A stretch of DNA of 49,193 nucleotides from a virus: positions 1 to 49,193 of IMG/VR virus record IMGVR_UViG_3300021976_000024; one strand, written 5' to 3'. Positions 7,426 to 14,962 of the stretch are shown one piece after another. Numbering within the stretch: position 1 is the stretch's first letter; the number at the start of each line of letters is the position of its first letter. Under the pieces are notes generated by a model. That model saw only the letters and a list, made by a program, of their open reading frames with translations, was not told where the DNA came from and did no database searches. The translations under genes and the position numbers were made by a program.

Positions 7426-7898
7426 TGGAGTTCTCGCACTTCTCGGCAGAATCCACGCTCGTGCCACGCTCGGTCGAGCAGGAGCGGCCCTTTCACAAGC
7501 CGTTCGGGTTGTGGCTGTCGGTGGATGGCGAGGACGACTGGCCGGCGTGGTGCCAAGGTGCGCAGTTCGGTCTCGACCGGCTCACGTACCGGTTCCGGGT
7601 GCAGCTGGCCGACGGCTGGCTGCACCTGGGCACGCCGGAGGCGGTCACCGAGTTCGGCAACGAGTTCGGGGTCGACCTGCTGGGCGACTACGGACCTCGC
7701 CTCTTTGGCGACGGTGGCCCGGTCTACCATCACATCGACTGGCCGCGGGTCGCCGAGAAGTGGCCGGGCATCGTCATCGCGCCGTACCTCTTCTCGATGC
7801 GGTTGGACATGACCCATTCCTGGTACTACACGTGGGACGTCGCCTCGGGGTGCGTTTGGGACGCGAGCATCATCGAGTCGGTGGAGCCGGTTGCGTGA
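7425..7898 (+). CDS. Hypothetical protein
   Basis: 157 residues from ATG 7425 (TGATG overlap). It is rich in aromatic residues and looks like a compact beta-rich soluble protein: FGLWLSVDGEDDWPAW, YRFRVQLADGWLHLGTP, HHIDWPRVAEKWPG. No signal peptide, cysteine cluster or nucleotide motif. It is the last gene before the 465-base lysogeny gap and probably closes the early operon. Confidence 0.62.
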   Translation: MEFSHFSAESTLVPRSVEQERPFHKPFGLWLSVDGEDDWPAWCQGAQFGLDRLTYRFRVQLADGWLHLGTPEAVTEFGNEFGVDLLGDYGPRLFGDGGPVYHHIDWPRVAEKWPGIVIAPYLFSMRLDMTHSWYYTWDVASGCVWDASIIESVEPVA

Positions 7899-8201
7899 AG
7901 CACCACCAGAGGACACTTCCACGTTCGGGCTGCGATAGGCGAACAGTTCGTGTAATGTCTGCCTCGCGATCGAGCGGGAGGGCTTTCCTGCCGGGTAGTT
8001 CTTCCAGCGAGGTCACGACCGCCCGGCGGCCCTTGGTGTGGGCGACTGCAGCACAGTCTCTCTGTGCACGACCAGGGGCCGCACGGGTGGGTGTTCTTCC
8101 GGGGGCTCCGCTCGCGCGCACTCGTGAGTCGCCCCGGTTGACTCCGGTCGAGTTGGCGAACAGTGGCCGGAGGTTCACAGCCCTTCGGGGTTGACATGGT
8201 G
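7899..8201. other. Gap with two ACTGTTCG motifs
   Basis: About 300 bases with no convincing gene. The full palindrome CGAACAGTTCG is at 7940-7950 and a second CGAACAGT is at 8157-8164. A short hairpin GCACAG-TCTCT-CTGTGC lies near 8053-8069. A plus-strand frame from ATG 7953 (79 codons) follows the first motif directly but has no ribosome-binding site and an untypical composition. The phage attachment site may lie here or in the 10280-10485 gap; I cannot tell which. Confidence 0.45.
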
Positions 8202-8241
8202 GAACGGCCCTCGCCCACCCGGGGTGTGGCGGGGGCCGTTC
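8202..8241. terminator. Large hairpin, probable terminator of the early operon
   Basis: GAACGGCCC (8202-8210) pairs with GGGCCGTTC (8233-8241), nine perfect base pairs. Inner pairing of GCCCACCC with GGGTGTGGC has one bulge. No U-run follows, so it may act as a stable 3' end or roadblock. Its outer arm sequence is almost the same as that of the hairpin at 8294. Confidence 0.6.
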
Positions 8242-8293
8242 GTCTAAGCTGGCTGGCGCAGGCCCGACATCCCGGCCGCGCCTGCACACAGCA

Positions 8294-8330
8294 AACGGCC
8301 CCTCTCGCCTCGCGGACGAGAGGGGCCGTT
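8294..8330 (-). terminator. 14-bp hairpin, probable integrase terminator
   Basis: AACGGCCCCTCTCG (8294-8307) is perfectly complementary to CGAGAGGGGCCGTT (8317-8330), with a nine-base loop. On the minus strand it follows the integrase stop by about 30 bases and is followed by TTTGCTGTG, which suits a terminator for the integrase transcript. Confidence 0.7.
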
Positions 8331-8363
8331 CGGTTCCTCGCTTGAACAGCGACGGGGACGATG

Positions 8364-9950
8364 CTACACGCGCCACTCGACGTGCACGCGGGACTCGTCG
8401 ATCATCTTGCCGCCCTTGAGCTTCCCGCCGGCCTGGCGGCTGGTGGTGACGGTGATGGTCATCAGCGTGTTGAGGATGGCCTTCTGGCGACCGAGGTCCA
8501 TCTTCTCCCACAGCTCGCGGGCGTCGGACCGGCCGATGATCCCCTTGAGCGGTGCCAGCCCGGCCATCTCCGCCTGGGCGGCCTCGATCTGGACCAGCTC
8601 ATGCTCGATCTCGGGCACGGCTGCCTCGAAGTCCGCCTCGGACAGCAGGCCTTTGACGAACGCCCTTTTCACCGATGCCAGCGTCTCCCGCCGCTCCGCC
8701 GCCCGTGCCGCCAGCTCCTTCGCCCGGCCGCTCGTGTCGTCGGCGGTCAGCAGGCTAGCGTGCTCCGGCTTCTCCAGCCACGGGATGACGATCTCGTCCT
8801 CGATGAGGTGCTCGAACGCCTCGGCGTTGATCCAGTTGTGGCCGCGGGCCTGGCACCGGTACGAGCGCACCCGCGAGCGCTTGTCGGGGTCCGTCTTCGA
8901 CGGCCGGCGGGGGTCGGTCTTGTACGCGGCCCGCATCTTGTGGCCCTTGCCGGTGCATTCGACGTGGCCACAGTTGGCCACCGTCAGCAGGTAGATCGGC
9001 GTGTTGCCGGTGGTCTTGCGCCGATTGGAGTCCTTGAGCTTCAACCTCAGCGCCTCCCACGTCTCCCGGCCGATGATCGGGTCCCACGGCGCCTTGACGC
9101 CATCCAGAACCTTGCCCCGGTACACCATAAGCCCCGCGTTGCGGGGGTTGAGCAGCGTGGCGACGACCTGTTTGCCAGTCCACTGGTTGCCCCGCGTGGT
9201 GGTGATCCCGCGGGCGTTCCAGTCCCTCGCGACAGCGTTCGTGTAGGCGCCGGCTAGGACGGCGTCGGCGGCACGGGCCAGTTCCTTGGCCTCGTCCTCG
9301 CGGATGACGCTGTAGTCGAGGACGGGCTTGCCGTCGTCGTCGAAGAGGGGCAGGCCGTTGACGAGCTTCTGGACGCCGAACCCGAACGGGCGGAAGCCGC
9401 CGGAGAAGCCGCCCCTCTGGGCGCGCTGCAAGGCGGCGCGTGAGACTCGCTCGGCGATCCGCTCGGACTCGCCGGTGTCGGCGGCTGCCAGCCACCGGCA
9501 CATCATCCGGCCATCGGCGGTGTTCAGGTCATGTTCGGGCGAGCGGATGTACCGGTAGCGGATGCCGTATTCCTCAGCCAGGTCGATGAGGTCTTCCCTC
9601 TCCCGTGGTCGTCGGGTGATGCGACCAGAGGTGTATGCCGCGATGACCTGGAACCGGCCGTTCCTGGCGTCGGTGAGCATCCGCAGGTAGTCCTTGCGGA
9701 TCTTCGACGTGCGCGTGCGCGTGGAGGCGCCGATGTCGTTGTCGCGGTAGGTGTCGACGAAGAACAGGTTCTCCTTGGCCGCGAACGCGTCGAGGTCTTC
9801 GTTCTGCCGGGTGACGCCCAGCTCACGGCCCTCGTCGTCGTCGGAGATCCGCAGGTACTTGGCGGCGAGCGTGAGCCCGAGGGGGGACGTGCCCGTAGGC
9901 GTTGGGGCGGATGCCCCAACGCCAACAGGACGCTCTAGGAGTGTCGTCAC
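8364..9950 (-). CDS. int: Large serine recombinase (integrase)
   Basis: 528 residues from GTG 9950, which overlaps the upstream TGA. The resolvase domain carries the catalytic Ser in KYLRISDDDEG (about residue 36) and the arginine motif in SGRITRRPRERE. The recombinase domain follows (GFRPFGFGVQ... GKQVVATLLNPRNAGLMVYRG), then a zinc ribbon (NCGHVECTG ... YRCQARGHNW) and a C-terminal coiled coil. It should catalyse attP x attB integration with a Ser-DNA intermediate. No recombination directionality factor is recognised. About 30 residues precede the usual N-terminus and include a strong hairpin in the DNA, so expression may be controlled there. Confidence 0.95.
   Translation of the reverse strand: MTTLLERPVGVGASAPTPTGTSPLGLTLAAKYLRISDDDEGRELGVTRQNEDLDAFAAKENLFFVDTYRDNDIGASTRTRTSKIRKDYLRMLTDARNGRFQVIAAYTSGRITRRPREREDLIDLAEEYGIRYRYIRSPEHDLNTADGRMMCRWLAAADTGESERIAERVSRAALQRAQRGGFSGGFRPFGFGVQKLVNGLPLFDDDGKPVLDYSVIREDEAKELARAADAVLAGAYTNAVARDWNARGITTTRGNQWTGKQVVATLLNPRNAGLMVYRGKVLDGVKAPWDPIIGRETWEALRLKLKDSNRRKTTGNTPIYLLTVANCGHVECTGKGHKMRAAYKTDPRRPSKTDPDKRSRVRSYRCQARGHNWINAEAFEHLIEDEIVIPWLEKPEHASLLTADDTSGRAKELAARAAERRETLASVKRAFVKGLLSEADFEAAVPEIEHELVQIEAAQAEMAGLAPLKGIIGRSDARELWEKMDLGRQKAILNTLMTITVTTSRQAGGKLKGGKMIDESRVHVEWRV
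9898..9923 (-). promoter_or_regulatory. 11-bp perfect hairpin in the integrase 5' coding region
   Basis: GGCGTTGGGGC (9898-9908), a GGAT loop and GCCCCAACGCC (9913-9923) form a perfect stem about 30 bases after the GTG start, encoding the odd VGVGASAPTP extension. Such a stem could slow translation or attenuate transcription of int. The function is inferred only from its strength and place. Confidence 0.45.
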
Positions 9951-10279
9951 CGCAGCGCCAGCCAGACCAGCGCCGCACCCGAGGCGAACGCGACGGCGAG
10001 AGTGGCCAGCCACAGCAGGATGCCGACGATGGCGCTGCCCTTGCGGTGCCTGGCCCGCCGGACACGGAACCGGCCGACCTGCTGGAAGGTGCGGGCGCTT
10101 TCAGCCTTGGTGATGCCGTCGAACATGGCCCGCTCGACGGCGACCCGCCGCTCGTCGGTGCTCATCCGGTCGTCGTCCTCGTCGCGGCCGATGCTCGTGT
10201 ACACGACCGCGCTGGGGCCCGCCAGCTGCGTAGCCGGGATGAGGTCGGGCTGACGACGGCGGATGTGGAGGCTTCTCAT
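9947..10279 (-). CDS. Membrane-anchored protein upstream of integrase
   Basis: 110 residues from ATG 10279, with AAGGGGA about eight bases upstream. The N-terminal 75 residues are charged and soluble (DEDDDRMSTDERRVAVERAM). One C-terminal transmembrane helix (AIVGILLWLATLAVAFASGA) ends almost at the stop, so it is tail-anchored with its body in the cytoplasm. It is translationally coupled to int (GTGA overlap). Its place suggests a role in lysogeny, but no family is recognised. Confidence 0.65.
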   Translation of the reverse strand: MRSLHIRRRQPDLIPATQLAGPSAVVYTSIGRDEDDDRMSTDERRVAVERAMFDGITKAESARTFQQVGRFRVRRARHRKGSAIVGILLWLATLAVAFASGAALVWLALR

Positions 10280-10485
10280 GGCTAGTCCCCTTCGTGGTGT
10301 GGGTTGTGCTCGATGGGGACCAACCGTAGCGATGAGGTCAAGCATGTGCAAGAGGTCTTGACCTCAAAGCTTCAACCCGGTAGAAATCTCTCATAACTGT
10401 TCGCCTGCGATGTGGCTTGACATGCTGTATCGTCCACGACCGTTAGCACTACCTGTTCGCTAACAGCGACGAGAGAGGAACGACC
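10280..10485. promoter_or_regulatory. Divergent promoter region between int operon and surface-protein gene
   Basis: The gap holds several repeats. GAGGTCAAG (10334-10342) is inverted as CTTGACCTC (10357-10365), the latter also part of the palindrome GAGGTC-TT-GACCTC (10352-10365). ACTGTTCG lies at 10396-10403 and CCTGTTCG at 10452-10459. The second is framed by the inverted pair GTTAGC (10442-10447) and GCTAAC (10459-10464). TTGACA at 10417-10422 is a good plus-strand -35; the -10 is unclear. This looks like a repressor-controlled divergent promoter. Confidence 0.55.
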
Positions 10486-11691
10486 TTGCGCAAGCTGATT
10501 GCCGCAGCTGTCGGCATGCTCGCCCTGATCCTTGGGGGCGCTGCGCCGGCTACTGCGACGGGGGGTGGCGAGTCGGAATCGACCATCGTGTCGAACCCGG
10601 TTGTCGGCGCGCCCGACAATGACTGCCCCACCGCGTGGGCACGTGACACCTTCACCCGAACGCTGACCATCACGCCCGAGGACGTCAACGAGTATGGCTG
10701 GGGCAAGTACCTCGTCCACTCCGACGTCGCTGGCATCTTCGACGACGTCGACCCGGCGGGCGTGGACGGCACCATCTACGGCTACATCGAATACGCGGTC
10801 TGGGGCAAACTCAGCGAGTCCAAGATCGAGGACTTCAATGGCGAGACCGTCGACCTGACCAGCTATGGCTGCAAGGCCGACGTCCCGTTCGAGCACAAGG
10901 CGCCGAACTGGGCGATCAACTACTTCAAGCACGGCGCGATCGTCAAGCCCATCACGGACTGGTCGTACACCTACACCACGGCGTGCGAGCAGTTCACCGA
11001 AGAGGACGGTACCGACGCTGTCGGCGCCGACACGTTCTCCCCGTGCCCGGTCCCGACCGAGCCGACAGTGACGCACCCGACGTGCGACGCCTCCGGGTAC
11101 ATCACCATCCCCGTGTCCGAGGACTACGCGTACCTGCTCGGAGGTCAGCCCGTTGAGGCCGCCGATCACGAGCAGGTACCGGGCACCTACACGGTCGAGG
11201 CGTGGCACCCAGAGTTCATCGAGATCGGCCCGGCCTACCCGGACATCTACAGCCCGGCCGGGTCGTGGGAGCTGACCGTCAACGCCGCGCCGTCGGAGGA
11301 GGAGTGCAACCCGCCAGGCGACGAGGACGGCACTGAGGACGGGACCGACGACGGTGCGGAAGACGGCACCGAGGACGGCACCGAGGACGGTGCGGAAGAC
11401 GGCACTGAGGACGGTGCGGAAGACGGTGCCGAGGATGGCACCGACGACGGCACGGACGCGGGCACCGAGGATGGTGACGAGGACGGCACGCCGACCCCGA
11501 CGCCGGATCCGACCCAGGATCCGACCACCGCACCGACGGAGCCGCCGACCGGCGACGACGACGGCACTGACGAAGACCTGCCCGACACCGGCACCAGCGG
11601 CAACCTGCTGCTCGGCACCGGCGTGGGCCTGCTGATCGTGGGTGGCCTCGCTTTCGCGGCCACCCGCTACCGTCGTCAGACGGCTCTCTAG
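10486..11691 (+). CDS. Secreted LPXTG cell-wall-anchored surface protein
   Basis: 401 residues from TTG 10486, preceded by GAGAGAGGAACG. An N-terminal signal peptide (MRKLIAAAVGMLALILGGAA, cut near ATA-T) is followed by an extracellular domain with six or more Cys. Then comes a highly repetitive acidic spacer built from EDGT/EDGA units (about residues 275-330), a Pro/Thr-rich stalk and a complete sortase signal: LPDTG, a hydrophobic helix (LLLGTGVGLLIVGGLAFAA) and a positive tail (RYRRQ). Host sortase should link it covalently to the wall. A phage structural protein would not need this, so it most likely alters the lysogen's surface (receptor masking, adhesion). The binding partner is unknown. 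Confidence 0.85.
   Translation: MRKLIAAAVGMLALILGGAAPATATGGGESESTIVSNPVVGAPDNDCPTAWARDTFTRTLTITPEDVNEYGWGKYLVHSDVAGIFDDVDPAGVDGTIYGYIEYAVWGKLSESKIEDFNGETVDLTSYGCKADVPFEHKAPNWAINYFKHGAIVKPITDWSYTYTTACEQFTEEDGTDAVGADTFSPCPVPTEPTVTHPTCDASGYITIPVSEDYAYLLGGQPVEAADHEQVPGTYTVEAWHPEFIEIGPAYPDIYSPAGSWELTVNAAPSEEECNPPGDEDGTEDGTDDGAEDGTEDGTEDGAEDGTEDGAEDGAEDGTDDGTDAGTEDGDEDGTPTPTPDPTQDPTTAPTEPPTGDDDGTDEDLPDTGTSGNLLLGTGVGLLIVGGLAFAATRYRRQTAL
11295..11490 (+). repeat. Tandem GAGGACGGCAC-type repeat encoding EDGT units
   Basis: Roughly fifteen degenerate copies of a 12-base unit (GA-GGAC-GGCAC with GCGGAA variants) encode E/D-D-G-T/A tetrapeptides in the surface-protein stalk. Such tracts change length easily by slippage or recombination, so isolates may differ here. 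Confidence 0.8.
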
Positions 11692-11717
11692 AGGTCCAGT
11701 CGCTCTGACGGCACCAA

Positions 11718-11753
11718 GCGCCCCCGGCCCCAGCCCATGCGGGTCGGGGGCGC
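11718..11753 (+). terminator. Hairpin after the surface-protein gene
   Basis: GCGCCCCCG (11718-11726) pairs with CGGGGGCGC (11745-11753) across an 18-base loop. No U-run follows. It may partly terminate transcription or protect the 3' end of the surface-protein mRNA, separating its level from that of the lipoprotein gene. Confidence 0.55.
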
Positions 11754-11786
11754 GCACCACCCCACACCACGAAGGGACTCACGCTC

Positions 11787-12395
11787 ATGCGCAAGCTCAT
11801 CATCCTGATCGTCCTCGCGGTCGCCGCCCTCACCGGGTGCTCGCAGACCGAGGGCGAGCCGACGGCCCAGCCGTCCACCACTACTGAGACCGACCCCACC
11901 GAACTGCCCCCGGCGGAGCCGAAGGGCACCCGCTCCGAGGCGCCGCCGCTGGGCACTGGCGCGCCTGCACCGGAGCCGGTCGACACGCCGGAACCCGAGC
12001 AGCCGCTGTACGGCAAGTTCGGCGGCGTGGGCTTCACCTTCGACGACGGCGTCATCATCACGGTCGGCGCCGTCGAGACGTTCGAGCCCGCCGAGTACGC
12101 CTTCGTCACCGGCCAGTTCGAGACCTACATCCTCTTCGACGTCACCGTCACCAACGGCGCTGACGTGCCGTTCGACCCGTCCGGGATCTACGCCACGCTG
12201 GCGTCCGGCGGCACCGAGGGCGAGGCCGTATACGACTCGGACGCGGGGCTGGAGGGTCAGCCGATGACCACCGTCCTGCCTGGCAAGTCGGTCACGTGGA
12301 CCGAGGGCTGGGGTGTCGCCGACCCGGCCGACCTGACGTTCCAGATCGCCCCCGGCTTCGAGTACGAAGAGGCCCTGTTCGTAGGCGGGCTCTGA
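11787..12395 (+). CDS. Secreted lipoprotein
   Basis: 202 residues. The signal peptide MRKLIILIVLAVAALTGCSQ ends in a lipobox (ALTGC), so the Cys at about 18 should be lipidated and hold the protein on the outer face of the membrane. A Thr/Pro/Glu-rich linker (to about residue 75) precedes a beta-sandwich-like domain (VGFTFDDGVIITVGAVETFE ... FVTGQFETYILFDVTVTNG), which resembles DUF4352-type domains. Phage lipoproteins of this kind often block superinfecting phages. This is inferred from type and location. Confidence 0.78.
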   Translation: MRKLIILIVLAVAALTGCSQTEGEPTAQPSTTTETDPTELPPAEPKGTRSEAPPLGTGAPAPEPVDTPEPEQPLYGKFGGVGFTFDDGVIITVGAVETFEPAEYAFVTGQFETYILFDVTVTNGADVPFDPSGIYATLASGGTEGEAVYDSDAGLEGQPMTTVLPGKSVTWTEGWGVADPADLTFQIAPGFEYEEALFVGGL

Positions 12396-12820
12396 TGAAG
12401 CCAAAGAAGGGCAGCACCAGCGACACGGTGGTCGGCACCATCGCCATCCTGACCGTGATCGCGGGCGTCGTCTGGGGCATGATCTGGCTGACCGATCGCA
12501 GCGATGACTCGGGGTCGGCCACACCGTCGGCTGTGGTCCCGCAGGACCCCCGGCAGGAACAGTCGGGGACGTGGCTCGGTGAACCCGAGCAGCCCGCCGG
12601 TGGCCTGACGGCTGCCGAAGAGTTCGAGCTGGAGATGCTCGTGCTGTTGGCGTTCGTCGAACCGGCCACCGTGACCGAACTATGCGACACCGTCGACACG
12701 GTGGGCGCCGACGCTGCCGCCGACGTGTTCGAGCTGACATACGACCCATCGCTCACCCCGAACAACCTGCCGTACAGCCACGAGGGCGCGGCTCGCGCCT
12801 TCGCGATGTGGTGCGCCTGA
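12395..12820 (+). CDS. Single-pass membrane protein with extracellular tail
   Basis: 141 residues; ATG 12395 shares an A with the lipoprotein stop (TGATG). A short basic N-terminus (MKPKKGSTSD) precedes one hydrophobic helix (VVGTIAILTVIAGVVWGMIW). The remainder, rich in Ser, Pro, Glu and Asp, should lie outside the cell. Its C-terminal half (CDTVDTVGADAAADVFELTY...SHEGAARAFAMWC) is a small helical fold with two Cys, like the host DUF732-type secreted domains. Probably works with the neighbouring lipoprotein. Confidence 0.62.
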   Translation: MKPKKGSTSDTVVGTIAILTVIAGVVWGMIWLTDRSDDSGSATPSAVVPQDPRQEQSGTWLGEPEQPAGGLTAAEEFELEMLVLLAFVEPATVTELCDTVDTVGADAAADVFELTYDPSLTPNNLPYSHEGAARAFAMWCA

Positions 12821-13230
12821 TGGCCATCCACGAGGTCAGCGTGACGGGCGGGAATGCCATGGATTCCCTCGCTGTCTGCACGTGCGAGTGGATCTCACTG
12901 TGGTCCATCACGGGGGCGGCGGCCGACACTCACGACGCGGTGATCGACTTCGCTGAGCGCACCCACCTGTCCCACCCGGCCTGGAGTGGCCAGATGGTCG
13001 TCATCGCGGGCGCCCGGCTGACCCGGCGGGACCACAGCTTCGTCGGCCAGATGGAGAACGGCGACCGGGTCATCATCCAGGAGGTCGTCGGCGTCACCAC
13101 CCGCACCCGGTGGAAGGCGTTCGAGGGCCAGACGGATGTGGCCGTGGACGTCCCGATCACGGCGTCCCTGGAGCGGGTCTCCGAAGTGGTCCGTAATGTC
13201 GAGTGGGCAACCGGAAGGACGTTCCGATGA
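12820..13230 (+). CDS. Hypothetical protein
   Basis: 136 residues from ATG 12820, overlapping the previous TGA. No signal peptide; contains CTCEW near residue 23 and a beta-rich middle (VVIAGARLTRRDHSFVGQ). The first 60 residues look like small actinobacterial proteins that begin with a CxC-W segment and an HxxxHL helix, but I cannot assign a function. Confidence 0.58.
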   Translation: MAIHEVSVTGGNAMDSLAVCTCEWISLWSITGAAADTHDAVIDFAERTHLSHPAWSGQMVVIAGARLTRRDHSFVGQMENGDRVIIQEVVGVTTRTRWKAFEGQTDVAVDVPITASLERVSEVVRNVEWATGRTFR

Positions 13231-14075
13231 ACCTCAAAGACCGGCTCGTGCGCACCGCACGCGGTATCGCGGCGGCTATCAAGGAGCCGCCGTACTTCGC
13301 GCCCGGCCACTACTACTCGTCGACGACGTCGCCGGAGGACCGCGAGCGGGCCGTCTCGTGGCGGGACGTGGCGCCGGTCGGGATCGACCTGCGCGAGGAC
13401 GAGCAGGTGCTGCTGGCGCACGACATCGGGCTGACGTCGTCTCCGTGGGTGACGCGTCTGGGCCGGCGGTACAACCCCGACAACAACATGTACGGCTTCG
13501 GCGACGCCGCCACGCTGTCGTGCATGATCCGGCACTTCAAGCCGAACAGGGTCATCGAGGTCGGTTCCGGCTGGTCGACGGCGGTCATCCTCGACACCGC
13601 GGAGATGTACCTGCCGAACCTCCGGGTCACCTGCGTGGAGCCGTACACCGAGCGGCTGGACTCGGTCCTGTTCGACGGCGACGACGTCAACATCATCGCG
13701 AAGCCGGTGCAGGACGTCCCGGTGACGTGGTTCGCCGACCTGGAGGCTGGCGACATCCTCTTCATCGACTCCACCCACGTCCTCAAGTCCGGCAGCGATG
13801 TGGTCTGGCTGTACCTGCACGTGCTGCCCACCCTGGCGCCCGGCGTCATCGTGCACATCCACGACGTCCACTGGCCGTTCGAGTACCCGGAGGACTGGAT
13901 CCGGGAGGGCCGCGACTGGACGGAGCTCTACCTGCTGCGGGCGTTCCTGACGCACAACACGTCGTGGGAGATCCTGCTCATGACGCACTGGCTGTGGACC
14001 CAGCGGGAGGCCCTGGTGCCGGTGTCGCTGCGGTCCGAGCCGACCGGCTCGCTGTGGATGCGCAAGACGGGATGA
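13227..14075 (+). CDS. SAM-dependent methyltransferase (class I, Methyltransf_24-like)
   Basis: 282 residues from ATG 13227 (ATGA overlap, GGAAGGA upstream). VIEVGSGWSTAVIL near residue 112 is the SAM-binding motif I; CVEPYTERLDSVL is the acidic loop after strand 2. LEAGDILFIDSTHV and GVIVHIHDVHWPFEYPEDW match strands 4-5 of the Methyltransf_24 family, which includes O-methyltransferases of sugars and small molecules. Lying in the surface-protein cassette, it may modify a cell-surface glycan, but the substrate is unknown. Confidence 0.78.
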   Translation: MNLKDRLVRTARGIAAAIKEPPYFAPGHYYSSTTSPEDRERAVSWRDVAPVGIDLREDEQVLLAHDIGLTSSPWVTRLGRRYNPDNNMYGFGDAATLSCMIRHFKPNRVIEVGSGWSTAVILDTAEMYLPNLRVTCVEPYTERLDSVLFDGDDVNIIAKPVQDVPVTWFADLEAGDILFIDSTHVLKSGSDVVWLYLHVLPTLAPGVIVHIHDVHWPFEYPEDWIREGRDWTELYLLRAFLTHNTSWEILLMTHWLWTQREALVPVSLRSEPTGSLWMRKTG

Positions 14076-14078
14076 GTC

Positions 14079-14237
14079 GTGCTTTCGCTGCGGGAGTGGC
14101 GCGAAGAGCGCCGTAAGAGGGCTTACAACCGCGCGCACGAGCGCATAATCAATGACCATCAGCCAACCCAGATTCGCAAGAGGGAACGAGACGACGATGA
14201 CCGAGCAGATGACGGTGAGGACCGGCCTCAAGCTTGA
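14079..14237 (+). CDS. Possible small charged protein
   Basis: 52 residues from GTG 14079: VLSLREWREERRKRAYNRAH..., very rich in Arg, Glu and Asp. It overlaps the next gene by 41 bases and has no clear ribosome-binding site. It starts just after the methyltransferase stop. It fills an otherwise empty 120-base stretch, which is the main reason to list it. Confidence 0.33.
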   Translation: MLSLREWREERRKRAYNRAHERIINDHQPTQIRKRERDDDDRADDGEDRPQA

Positions 14238-14706
14238 CCGGCGCTGGGTGTCCTGCGGCGACCAGGCAATGTGCGCGACGATGGCCAGCGTGCCGCCAGC
14301 GTACGTGGTGAGCAAGGCCGCAGAGCTGACCATCGAGGAGCTGGAGGCCGACCGGCAGTGGCTGGCCGACCGGCTCGCGGAGTTCTCCGGCCCGCCTGGG
14401 ATGGAGCTGCGGACGCTCGACGACGACGAGCTGGAGTCGACGGCCGACTACTACGCGGTGCTGCTGCGGATCCCGCTGCCGAACTCGCAGGACCCGACCA
14501 CGACGTTCCCGGTCGGGCGCCTGGGCTACTGCAACGCGGCCCGCCACCGCCACGCCAGGATGGGCGGACGCCAGCAGCCCTACACGATCGGGCGGCTCAA
14601 GGTCGACGTCATGCGTCTGATGGAGGCGCTGGCGATGCACGAGGTGCGGGAGTGGATGCGGTTCGACGGCGAGCACATCGTCGACCCGCACCCGGAGTTG
14701 AACTGA
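14197..14706 (+). CDS. Hypothetical protein
   Basis: 169 residues from ATG 14197; an AGAGGGA lies about 14 bases upstream, and ATGs at 14152 and 14206 are alternatives. The sequence has CGDQAMCATMASVP near the start and a long helical region (TIEELEADRQWLADRLAEF), then a YCNAARHRHARMGG segment. I cannot place it in a family. Confidence 0.62.
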   Translation: MTEQMTVRTGLKLDRRWVSCGDQAMCATMASVPPAYVVSKAAELTIEELEADRQWLADRLAEFSGPPGMELRTLDDDELESTADYYAVLLRIPLPNSQDPTTTFPVGRLGYCNAARHRHARMGGRQQPYTIGRLKVDVMRLMEALAMHEVREWMRFDGEHIVDPHPELN

Positions 14707-14811
14707 GTGAAGAAGTTCGACCGCAAGATGGCGGCGAAGAGGGCTCACCGATGGTTCTTGATCGTGATCGTGAGCATGGCGGTGCTCAGCCTGATTCTGG
14801 CCTTTGACTGA
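14707..14811 (+). CDS. Small membrane protein
   Basis: 34 residues from the GTG that directly follows the previous TGA. A basic head (VKKFDRKMAAKRAHRW) precedes a single hydrophobic helix (FLIVIVSMAVLSLILAF) ending two residues before the stop. Such one-helix proteins may regulate larger membrane complexes. Too short for most gene finders. Confidence 0.58.
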   Translation: MKKFDRKMAAKRAHRWFLIVIVSMAVLSLILAFD

Positions 14812-14962
14812 CACCTGGCGGCAACCGCCGCTATCGTACGAACTGTTCGCCTGACCGGTGATGCTCCACTGGGACGTCGAGCCTCCAACAACGACCGCCG
14901 TACCTCGTGGGGCCGCCCGTCCCACCTCGGTGCGGCGGTCGTTGGCGTACGAAGGGATGCGA
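14812..14962 (+). promoter_or_regulatory. Leader with operator palindrome and long hairpin
   Basis: The complete palindrome CGAACTGTTCG is at 14839-14849. Downstream, CAACGACCGCCG (14889-14900) pairs perfectly with CGGCGGTCGTTG (14933-14944) across a 32-base loop. It ends six bases before the GAAGGGA ribosome-binding site of the 14963 gene. The stem could act as an attenuator or influence ribosome access. A promoter near the palindrome is likely, but its boxes are not clear. Confidence 0.5.

Noticed and set aside
7953-8194. 79-codon leaderless gene behind the palindrome at 7940
   Set aside because: No ribosome-binding site, poor third-position bias and no sensible protein features; kept only as part of the gap description.
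11295-11490. CRISPR array
   Set aside because: The repeats are contiguous 12-base coding units without spacers; no cas genes are present.
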